NCBI GenBank assembly: GCA_003456125.1
Contig: DMPD01000190.1
Coordinates: 1 to 14,352, forward strand
Length of the DNA: 14,352 nt
Direction: 5' to 3'
Origin: Cyanobacteria bacterium UBA8156
GTDB lineage: Bacteria > Cyanobacteriota > Cyanobacteriia > Pseudanabaenales > Pseudanabaenaceae
Part shown: in pieces, positions 8,686 to 14,352 of the stretch
Layout of the letters: every line of letters begins with the position of its first letter
How positions within the stretch are numbered: the first letter of the stretch is position 1
Notes under the pieces: generated by a model
Seen by the model: only the letters and a program-made list of their open reading frames with translations
The model's database searches: none
Told to the model about the DNA's origin: nothing
Position numbers and translations under genes: made by a program

Positions 8686-9855
8686 TCACACCAACCGCCG
8701 GTAGTACATCCCCGGCAATTGGAGAACCGCCCCCGCCAACTCCAACTGCAACAACAAACTCAAAATTTCCCCCGACGGCAAGCCCACGGTGGCCACCAAC
8801 CGATCGAAACTCACCGCATCCTCGGTGCCGATCGCCGCCAACACCTTGGCCTGTTGGGGATTGACCTCGGGTACCACCACGGCTGGCGTTTCGACTGGCG
8901 GTGGTGGTTGCTTGGCGATCGGCGGGCGATCGCCGGCTTTGGCTTTCTTGGGGGACACCGGGTCTAACACCGGCAACGCCAGCAACGACTCCACCAACTC
9001 GTTCACCCCCAACACGATTTGGGCCCCTTGGGCGATCGCCCAGTGGCAGCCCTGGGATTGTTTGTAGTCCAGAGCCCCCGGCAACGCATACACCTCGCGA
9101 CCGTATTCATTGGCTTGCCGCAGGGTGATGAGGGCCCCCGAATCGACCTGCCCTTCAATCAGAATCGTGGCGCGGCACAATCCGGCAATGATGCGGTTGC
9201 GGCTGGGGAAATGTGCGCGCTGTGGCCCGGTACCTTTGGGGTACTCGCTCACCACCAACCCCGATTGGATAATTTTGCGGTGTAGGGTTTGGTTTTGGTA
9301 CGGATACACCCGATCCACCCCCGTGCCCACTACGGCAATGGTGCGCCCCCCCACCGCCAAACACCCCTCGTGGACTTCGGCATCGATCCCTTGGGCCAAT
9401 CCCGAAACCACGGTAAACCCGGCTCGACCGAGCCCCTCTGCCAACCGGCGGGCCCAGCGTTGCCCATACACGGTCGGCTCACGGGTGCCCACGATCGCCA
9501 CGGTCTTGGTTTCGTCCCACTGCTGCCAAGGCCCCGCCACATACAACACACTGGGGGAATCGGGAATTTCTTGGAGCAATTTGGGGTATTCGTCGTCTAG
9601 GGGCAACCAAAAGGAGGCATTTTCCTGACAATGTTCCTCCCACAGCCGCTGGGGATGCAGCGCCCGCCGCGCCACGACAATCTCTTCCGCCGTTTTGGGG
9701 CCTAACCCCTCAATTTTCTGCAACTCCCGAGCCGAGGCCCGCCAAGCCGTCTCCAGACTCGGGAAAGCTTTCCGCAGTCGTGACAACAACACCGGGCCAA
9801 TTCCCGGCATCTGGGACCACGCCAACCAGTAGGTCCGCTCGTAGCCTTTGTCCAC
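8686..9855 (-). CDS. dprA: DNA-processing protein DprA (Smf)
   Basis: Loads RecA on incoming single-stranded DNA during natural transformation. The 389 residues show an N-terminal helix-hairpin-helix region (MPGIG near 16, IEGLGPKTAEEI near 48), a Rossmann-like DprA core about 85-290 (AIVGTREPT 120-128, SGLAQGIDAEVHEG 151-164, GTGVDRVYP 177-185, FPSRNRIIAGL 216-226, SGALITLRQA 239-248), a Pro-rich linker 300-330 and a winged-helix C-terminus to 389. The start is GTG at 9855, with AGAGG about eight bases upstream. It lies 77 nt downstream of glnB in the same direction and is convergent with crtH. Confidence 0.93.
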   Translation of the reverse strand: MDKGYERTYWLAWSQMPGIGPVLLSRLRKAFPSLETAWRASARELQKIEGLGPKTAEEIVVARRALHPQRLWEEHCQENASFWLPLDDEYPKLLQEIPDSPSVLYVAGPWQQWDETKTVAIVGTREPTVYGQRWARRLAEGLGRAGFTVVSGLAQGIDAEVHEGCLAVGGRTIAVVGTGVDRVYPYQNQTLHRKIIQSGLVVSEYPKGTGPQRAHFPSRNRIIAGLCRATILIEGQVDSGALITLRQANEYGREVYALPGALDYKQSQGCHWAIAQGAQIVLGVNELVESLLALPVLDPVSPKKAKAGDRPPIAKQPPPPVETPAVVVPEVNPQQAKVLAAIGTEDAVSFDRLVATVGLPSGEILSLLLQLELAGAVLQLPGMYYRRLV

Positions 9856-9870
9856 CGGTACGCCCTCTTC

Positions 9871-9905
9871 AAGCTGGATTCTGAAGCTGGATCATCAAGC
9901 TGGAT
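9871..9905. repeat. Three direct repeats of AAGCTGGAT, 13-bp period
   Basis: Copies start at 9871, 9884 and 9897 with four-base spacers. They lie in the 77-bp gap between glnB (stop side) and dprA (start side), just upstream of the dprA ribosome binding site. On the dprA strand they read ATCCAGCTT. Confidence 0.85.
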
Positions 9906-9932
9906 ATGTGCTTTCCGGTGGACGTGCCCAAA

Positions 9933-10295
<363 letters not shown>

Positions 10296-10305
10296 CTACA
10301 GTTTC

Positions 10306-10311
10306 TCTTTA
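10306..10311 (-). promoter_or_regulatory. -10-like element (TAAAGA) for glnB
   Basis: The minus strand reads TAAAGA, 23 nt downstream of the NtcA box at 10335-10348, the expected distance for NtcA-activated promoters. It misses the last T of TAN3T. Transcription would start near 10299, giving a leader of about 28 nt. Confidence 0.5.
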
Positions 10312-10334
10312 TCGCACGGGCGCGATACCTGTGT

Positions 10335-10348
10335 GTAATTTACGTTAC
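10335..10348 (-). promoter_or_regulatory. NtcA-binding box upstream of glnB
   Basis: GTA-N8-TAC, a full match to the NtcA consensus, lies 63 nt upstream of the glnB start. NtcA activation of glnB under nitrogen limitation is well established in other cyanobacteria, and the spacing to the -10-like element fits. The box is also 23 nt upstream of the divergent DUF429 start codon, where a bound NtcA might instead hinder that promoter. Confidence 0.75.
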
Positions 10349-10371
10349 ATCTCGCAGGAAGCAAACCAACC

Positions 10372-11115
10372 GTGAAATTTGTGGGCGTGGATTTGGGCTG
10401 GCAATCCCAGCCCTCGGGCTTCTGCACATTGATCCTCCAGGGCGATCGCCTGACCCTGGCCACCCTGACTCGCTACGATCGCCACGGGGAAGTATTGGCC
10501 GCGATCGCGGCGATCGCCGAGCCAGCCTTGATCGCGGTCGATGCCCCCACCCTCATTCCCAATGCCACGGGCATGCGCATGCCCGACCGCCTCGCCCATC
10601 GCTATTTCGGCAAATACCACGCCGGGGCCTACCCCGCCAACCAAAGCCTACCGTTTGCAGCCCATACCGTAGCCTTTGGCCAAGCCCTGGAAGCCCAAGG
10701 GTTTGCCCATGCGCCAACCTTGATTCCCCGCCAACCGGGACGGTACCAAATTGAGGTGTTTCCCCACCCCGCCACCATCACCCTGTTTGGGCTGCCCCGC
10801 ATTCTCCGCTACAAAAAAGGCCGGCTGGCGGACCGCGCCGCCGAATTAACCCGTTTGCGCCAATACCTACAAACCGTTTTGCCGACGTTGGTTCCCCCCT
10901 GCTTCCTGCCGGAGTTGCCGCCGATCCCCGCCACCGGTGCTGCCCTCAAAGAGGTGGAAGACCGCCTCGATAGCTTGCTCTGTGCCTACATCGGTGCCCA
11001 CTGGTGGTACTGGGGCACCGCCCGCAATTGGGTACTGGGCGATCGGGCCCAGGGGTACATCGTCGTGCCTGCACCTTCCAGCACCGAACTTTTCGGCCCG
11101 GCGCAACTCTCTTGA
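10372..11115 (+). CDS. DUF429 family protein (predicted RNase H-fold nuclease)
   Basis: A 247-residue protein of the DUF429 family, which is predicted to adopt an RNase H-like fold; no function is established. It opens FVGVDLGW (Asp7), then IAVDAP (Asp57), YPANQSLPF 87-95, EVFPHPA 128-134 and EVEDRLDSLLCAYIGAHWW (194-212), the acidic residues expected for metal binding in that fold. The start is GTG at 10372, with AGGAAG about ten bases upstream. It is soluble, with no signal peptide. It is divergent from glnB and shares the NtcA-box region. An imperfect terminator lies about 80 nt after its stop. Confidence 0.85.
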   Translation: MKFVGVDLGWQSQPSGFCTLILQGDRLTLATLTRYDRHGEVLAAIAAIAEPALIAVDAPTLIPNATGMRMPDRLAHRYFGKYHAGAYPANQSLPFAAHTVAFGQALEAQGFAHAPTLIPRQPGRYQIEVFPHPATITLFGLPRILRYKKGRLADRAAELTRLRQYLQTVLPTLVPPCFLPELPPIPATGAALKEVEDRLDSLLCAYIGAHWWYWGTARNWVLGDRAQGYIVVPAPSSTELFGPAQLS

Positions 11116-11197
11116 CAGAAACAAGGAAAAGCAAAAGCGATCGCCTACGGTATTCTCAGTCGCGTAAAGACCTTGCCACCCTATATGGTCTTCTTCC

Positions 11198-11232
11198 AGA
11201 GGGCTTCTGCTGAAAAGCGGCTCTCTTTTTTA
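11198..11232 (+). terminator. Probable rho-independent terminator after the DUF429 gene
   Basis: AGAG at 11198 pairs with CTCT at 11221. After a small internal mismatch, GCTT pairs with AAGC around a loop of about eight bases. The stem is followed by a run of T (TTTTTT) and then further T-rich sequence. The imperfect stem lowers confidence. Confidence 0.5.
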
Positions 11233-11377
11233 TTTTCTTTTATTTTCTGGGTTGGATGCCCTGCGCTCCAGAGACAGCTTCAACCCCAAGCCAGCGCCCT
11301 AGGCAATCATAAGTCCGGGCAATCACCGCGATCGGCGATCGTCATGGGCCCACCGTTGCCCTGGGGGCCCGTACCCC

Positions 11378-11392
11378 CTATGCTGAGCATAG
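11378..11392. promoter_or_regulatory. Perfect 15-bp palindrome, possible operator
   Basis: CTATGCT-G-AGCATAG, a perfect dyad about 310 bp upstream of the first ccmK. It is preceded by a GGGGG...CCCCC inverted pair (about 11363-11378). No known regulator is recognised from the sequence. Confidence 0.4.
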
Positions 11393-11490
11393 AAAATCCT
11401 ATTTCCGTGGCGATGCTTGCCTTGCCCCCCTCGGGCGGCTCCGGGAGTGAGCAATCTGCTGGGAATTGGTCGCGATGCTGAGGTCGCCCG

Positions 11491-11516
11491 ATTTAAGCAA
11501 GATATTTAAGCAAGGT
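11491..11516. repeat. 13-bp tandem repeat, two units
   Basis: ATTTAAGCAAGAT at 11491 and ATTTAAGCAAGGT at 11504. One and a half further units appear at 11591-11610, so the array is split by the 76-bp insert. Confidence 0.8.
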
Positions 11517-11608
11517 CACCTCTAAAAATGGGTCGCAGGGGCACCGCCCCCGTCCCTGGCTCTCACCAATACTGGTAAATAGAGGTCACTGCAAGATATT
11601 TAAGCAAG
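11497..11608. mobile_element. MITE-like element: 76-bp insert between exact 18-bp direct repeats
   Basis: The 18-mer GCAAGATATTTAAGCAAG occurs at 11497-11514 and again at 11591-11608. The 76 bp between them begins GTCACCTCTA and ends TAGAGGTCACT, an imperfect terminal inverted repeat (CCTCTA exact, 9 of 10 with one mismatch), and has a GC-rich self-complementary core (CAGGG...CCCTG, GGGG...CCCC). There is no room for a transposase, so it would be non-autonomous. The direct repeats could be a target duplication, or could come from the older 13-bp tandem array. Removing one repeat plus the insert restores a continuous array. Confidence 0.5.
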
Positions 11609-11702
11609 ATGAGGGGTACCCAGCGCCGTACAATGTGCGAGGTACGCAAGCAAAAACGTCCCTGTCACAACACACTGTAGATAAAGAAAGTTCGGAAAAA
11701 TC

Positions 11703-12011
11703 ATGCCAATTGCAGTAGGAATGATCGAGACCTTGGGGTTTCCGGCGGTGGTAGAGGCCGCCGATGCCATGGTCAAAGCGGCGCGGGTTACCCTGGTGGG
11801 TTACGAAAAGATTGGGAGCGGTCGGGTGACCGTGATTGTGCGGGGCGATGTGTCGGAAGTCCAAGCCTCGATCGCCGCCGGTGTGGATTCGGCCCGGCGG
11901 GTCAACGGCGGCGAAGTGCTCTCCACCCACATTATTGCCCGGCCCCACGAAAACCTGGAATACGTGCTGCCCATTCGCTACACCAAAGAAGTGGAGCAGT
12001 TCTCGTTCTAG
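11703..12011 (+). CDS. ccmK2: Carboxysome shell hexamer protein CcmK2
   Basis: A 102-residue single-BMC-domain protein that forms the hexagonal tiles of the beta-carboxysome shell facets. The whole length is family core: [15 protein letters not shown], then [29 protein letters not shown], where the KIGSGR loop lines the central pore, and [17 protein letters not shown] near the end. Its short tail (EQFSF) and first position match CcmK2 rather than the longer CcmK1. The ATG at 11703 has GGA about seven bases upstream. It is the first gene of the ccmK-K-L-M cluster. A 182-bp gap with an 11-bp repeat separates it from the second ccmK. Confidence 0.95.
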   Translation: MPIAVGMIETLGFPAVVEAADAMVKAARVTLVGYEKIGSGRVTVIVRGDVSEVQASIAAGVDSARRVNGGEVLSTHIIARPHENLEYVLPIRYTKEVEQFSF

Positions 12012-12013
12012 GT

Positions 12014-12046
12014 TATTGCTTGGGTATTGCTTGGGTATTGCTTGGG
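12014..12046. repeat. 11-bp perfect tandem repeat, three units
   Basis: TATTGCTTGGG is repeated exactly at 12014, 12025 and 12036, starting two bases after the ccmK2 stop. Further loose GATTCC echoes follow at about 12056-12075. The period is not a multiple of three, and the array is in the gap between the ccmK genes. Confidence 0.9.
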
Positions 12047-12193
12047 TGTTTCTGATTGATTCCGGTTTGATTCCAGTAGGTTCAGGCTAACAGCAAGCTG
12101 GGGTCAAGAATGTAGTCGTTGGTGCAGTCTGGGTATTGGATTGAGATTCATTACGATTTGGTTCGGGTTTTAGCAAGGTTTTTGGGAGGGATT

Positions 12194-12535
12194 ATGGCAA
12201 TTGCGGTGGGCATGATTGAGACCCTGGGCTTTCCGGCGGTGGTGGAAGCGGCGGACGCGATGGTGAAGGCGGCGCGGGTGACGTTGGTGGGTTACGAAAA
12301 GATTGGCAGCGGTCGGGTGACCGTGATTGTGCGGGGGGATGTGTCGGAGGTGCAGGCCTCGGTGGCTGCCGGTACGGAATCGGTGAAGCGGGTCAACGGC
12401 GGTCAAGTGTTGTCTACCCACATCATTGCCCGGCCCCACGAGAACCTGGAATACGTGTTGCCCATTCGCTACACCGAAGAGGTGGAGCAGTTCCGGGACA
12501 ACGTCAACGCCATTCGGCCCACGAACCGACCGTAG
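12194..12535 (+). CDS. ccmK1: Carboxysome shell hexamer protein CcmK1
   Basis: A 113-residue BMC-domain shell protein, differing from the upstream CcmK at about eight of the first 99 residues and carrying a longer tail ([16 protein letters not shown]), as is usual for CcmK1. The pore loop KIGSGR and the [17 protein letters not shown] segment are intact. The ATG at 12194 was chosen because GGAGG lies four bases upstream and MAIAVGMIE is the family N-terminus. An extension to 12119 is not conserved. ccmL follows after 12 nt. DNA tracts nearly identical to ccmK2 suggest recent duplication or gene conversion. Confidence 0.95.
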   Translation: MAIAVGMIETLGFPAVVEAADAMVKAARVTLVGYEKIGSGRVTVIVRGDVSEVQASVAAGTESVKRVNGGQVLSTHIIARPHENLEYVLPIRYTEEVEQFRDNVNAIRPTNRP

Positions 12536-12547
12536 AAAGGCAAAGGT

Positions 12548-12862
12548 ATGCAGATTGCCCGGGTTTGCGGCACGGTGGTCAGCACCACCAAGGAACCCCA
12601 TTTGACCGGTACCAAGTTTCTGTTGTTGCAGGCGATCGATCTCGAAGGACAGGAGTTGCCCGCATACTTGCCCAAGTACGAGGTGGCGGCGGATCGGGTG
12701 GGGGCCGGTTTCGGAGAATGGGTACTGGTGAGTCGGGGCAGCGGAGCGCGGCAGATTCGGGACGGACAAACGTTGCCCATCGATGCCGCGGCGATCGCCA
12801 TCATTGACACCGTGACCGTGGGCAACCGACTGGCCTACAGCAAACGACAGAGCGATCGCTAG
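12548..12862 (+). CDS. ccmL: Carboxysome vertex protein CcmL
   Basis: A 104-residue pentameric protein of the CcmL/EutN family that caps the twelve vertices of the beta-carboxysome shell. It starts MQIARVCGTVVSTTKEPHL, with the conserved LTGTKFLLLQ and the C-terminal AIAIIDTVTVGNRLAY. Length is standard. A purine-rich AAAGG leads into the ATG. It lies 12 nt after ccmK1 and 45 nt before ccmM, in the same operon. Confidence 0.95.
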   Translation: MQIARVCGTVVSTTKEPHLTGTKFLLLQAIDLEGQELPAYLPKYEVAADRVGAGFGEWVLVSRGSGARQIRDGQTLPIDAAAIAIIDTVTVGNRLAYSKRQSDR

Positions 12863-12907
12863 CCGGGGCCGGCGGATACGGGCAAACACACACGGGCGCA
12901 GGGGATC

Positions 12908-14352
12908 ATGACCGGAACGGTAACGGCAATGGGGACGGGGTTAATGCCGATTGGCGGGGCTTTGCCCCCGTTGACTTTGGGCGATGCACCCGCGCTGGCA
13001 GCGCTGGTGGCGGCGGGGACGGTGCGGGTCGGCCGTGGCACGACGTTGGGGCCGGCGGCGGTGGTGGTGCCCCAGGGAGCGCCAGCAGGTTTGACAGCGG
13101 GTTCGACGGTGGGAAATTGGCCCGCCCAGGTGCTGGGGGACGACGGTCGGGAATATGCCGTGTGGTTGGGAGACGGGGTGGCGATCGCCCATTTGGCGTT
13201 GATTTGTGGGCCCGCTTACCTGGGCGATCGGGCGTTTGTGGGGTTTCGAGCGACGATCTTCAACGCCCGGATTGGGGCCGATTGTACGATTGGCGCCCAT
13301 GCCCTGGTCTGCGATGTGGAGGTACCGGCTGGGCGGGCGGTGCCACCGGGGGCGATCGTCACCAGCCAAGCCCAAGCCGATCGCCTGCCCTTGGTCAGCG
13401 AAGCCGAAACCGCCCTGGCTCGGTACATTACCACGGGGTTGTTGGGGCCGGGCGCTCCCCCTGCGGCTACGTTTGCGCCTGAATTTTTGGAGGTTTCGCG
13501 TTCGGGTTCGCCGGACGCACTTCCCACACCACCGATCGCACCATCACCGAAAACAGCATCTGTTATGGCGACTACTATGGCTACCACACAAGTATCGGTC
13601 GAGGACGTTGTCCGGCAGTACCTTTCCCAGGGCTACCGGATTGGCGTGGAATATGCAGACGAGCGGCGCTACCGCATTGGTTCTTGGCACAGTTGCACGA
13701 CCGTTGCGGCTCCCAGTGAACGGGAAGCCTTGGCCGCCGTGGGCGCCTGTGCCGCCGAGCACCCGGGGTGTTACGTGCGGGTGTTTGGCGTGGATGCTTC
13801 ATCCAAGCGCCGGGTGGGCGAGGCAATTGTGCAGCGGCCCCAAGCCCCTTTTGCGCCGGGTCAAGCCGTAACGGGCAGTCGTGCCGTGGCCCCTGGGAAC
13901 GCAGGCGGGACGGGCACAGCCTTGGGGGGCGGTCGGATCGCACCGGCGGCCCTGACCCACATCCGGCAGTGGTTGACGGCGGGCTATAAATTGGGTACGG
14001 AACATGCCGATGAGCGGCGGTTTCGCACCAGCTCCTGGCACAGTTGTGCGCCCATTGCGGCCACCAGCGAAGCCGGGGCGATCGCCGCGTTGGAAGCCTG
14101 TCTGACGGAGCATCAAGGGGAATACGTGCGGTTGTTTGGCATCGATCCAAAGGGCAGACGGCGGGTAGCCGAAGTGATGTTGCAACGCCCCGGGGATGGC
14201 CCGGTCAGCGCCGCAGCAGCAACCCCAGCCGCTTCGGCACCGGTGGGCGGCGGGATGGCGACGGCGGCCATCGAAACGGTGCGGCAGTTGTTGGCGGCGG
14301 GCCACAAAATCACGGCGGAACACGCGGACGAGCGGCGGTTTCGCACCAGCTC
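12908..14352 (+). CDS. ccmM: Carboxysome scaffold protein CcmM (3' end beyond the window)
   Basis: Organises Rubisco in the beta-carboxysome. The frame is open from the ATG at 12908 to the window end (481 complete codons, no stop). AGGGG lies three bases upstream, and no start exists between the ccmL stop and this ATG. Residues about 20-165 form a gamma-carbonic-anhydrase-like left-handed beta-helix (VLGDDGREYAVW, GPAYLGDRAFVGFRATIFNARIG, QAQADRLP). Of the three zinc-ligand histidines only His95 is kept: the first is lost in a shortened loop and the third is Cys100. The Cys pair near residue 200 known in active CcmM is also absent. Rubisco small-subunit-like repeats follow at about 231-311 and 349-428, with a third from 455 onward cut by the window. 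Cys pairs 263/281 and 380/398 match the redox-active pair of such repeats. Confidence 0.93.
   Translation, partial: MTGTVTAMGTGLMPIGGALPPLTLGDAPALAALVAAGTVRVGRGTTLGPAAVVVPQGAPAGLTAGSTVGNWPAQVLGDDGREYAVWLGDGVAIAHLALICGPAYLGDRAFVGFRATIFNARIGADCTIGAHALVCDVEVPAGRAVPPGAIVTSQAQADRLPLVSEAETALARYITTGLLGPGAPPAATFAPEFLEVSRSGSPDALPTPPIAPSPKTASVMATTMATTQVSVEDVVRQYLSQGYRIGVEYADERRYRIGSWHSCTTVAAPSEREALAAVGACAAEHPGCYVRVFGVDASSKRRVGEAIVQRPQAPFAPGQAVTGSRAVAPGNAGGTGTALGGGRIAPAALTHIRQWLTAGYKLGTEHADERRFRTSSWHSCAPIAATSEAGAIAALEACLTEHQGEYVRLFGIDPKGRRRVAEVMLQRPGDGPVSAAAATPAASAPVGGGMATAAIETVRQLLAAGHKITAEHADERRFRTS
13565..13579 (+). promoter_or_regulatory. Possible internal start for a short CcmM isoform
   Basis: In-frame ATG codons at 13565 (Met220) and 13577 (Met224) lie in the linker just before the first RbcS-like repeat. 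Other cyanobacteria make a short CcmM (M35) of only these repeats by internal initiation at about this place. A strong GGAGG sits at 13489-13493 but is over 70 bases away, and no good ribosome site is right upstream of either ATG. Confidence 0.35.

Larger units (their letters stand above)
11116..11702. other. 587-bp gene-free region upstream of the carboxysome operon
   Basis: No convincing gene was found. It contains a HIP1 site (about 11138), a probable terminator (11198-11232), a T-rich stretch to about 11250, a 15-bp palindrome (11378-11392), a 13-bp tandem repeat (11491-11516), a 76-bp MITE-like insert (11515-11590) and the ccmK leader. A TACAAT at 11629-11634 and a TAGATA at 11678-11683 are weak -10 candidates without matching -35 boxes. 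Confidence 0.7.

Noticed and set aside
11173..11481. 102-residue plus-strand open frame in the gap before ccmK2
   Set aside because: It runs through the probable terminator and the 15-bp palindrome, has no ribosome site, and shows no recognisable protein pattern.
12119..12193. 25-residue N-terminal extension of the second ccmK
   Set aside because: CcmK proteins begin at MAIAVGMIE, and GGAGG lies just before the ATG at 12194. The extension is not part of the family.
13206..13871. 221-residue frame within ccmM on the same strand
   Set aside because: Out of frame with the CcmM reading, which carries all conserved domains, and of low-information Arg/Pro/Trp composition.

Overview
The window looks like chromosomal DNA from a GC-rich cyanobacterium. 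It carries a beta-carboxysome operon (ccmK-ccmK-ccmL-ccmM), the carotenoid isomerase crtH, a PII gene (glnB) with an NtcA-type box, and the cyanobacterial/plastid protein Ycf51. About 26 copies (counted by hand) of the HIP1 octamer GCGATCGC are spread through it, far above chance and typical of many cyanobacterial genomes. The species cannot be fixed from the sequence.

Layout. Positions 1-183 hold a C8/G19 low-complexity block and a degenerate 14-bp tandem repeat, with no gene. A 53-residue basic protein (184-345, minus), possibly the PII-interacting regulator PirA, diverges from a secreted PQQ-type sugar dehydrogenase (565-1683, plus); a GTAN8TAC box lies between them. The minus strand then carries a hybrid histidine kinase, guaA and ycf51 (7002 down to 1696) in one orientation with short gaps, possibly co-transcribed. 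Opposite them, crtH (7200-8684, plus) ends 1 nt from the stop of dprA (8686-9855, minus). dprA lies downstream of glnB (9933-10271, minus). glnB diverges from a DUF429 protein gene (10372-11115, plus); a perfect NtcA box with a -10-like element 23 nt away sits in their shared upstream region.

The only long gene-free stretch is 11116-11702. It holds a probable terminator, a 15-bp palindrome, and a 76-bp MITE-like insert flanked by exact 18-bp direct repeats. The carboxysome operon follows: ccmK2-like, ccmK1-like, ccmL, and a ccmM that stays open to the window end. The encoded parts are the hexamer facet proteins, the pentamer vertex protein, and the scaffold that crosslinks Rubisco through RbcS-like repeats.

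Points worth a second look: (1) the CcmM carbonic-anhydrase domain has lost two of three zinc-ligand histidines; (2) several gene gaps carry short tandem repeats of unrelated sequence (periods 9, 11, 13, 13 and 14 bp); (3) a small basic protein gene with an NtcA-like box occurs in the same window as glnB; (4) the MITE-like insert lies just upstream of the ccm operon; (5) the two ccmK genes share near-identical DNA tracts, suggesting gene conversion.
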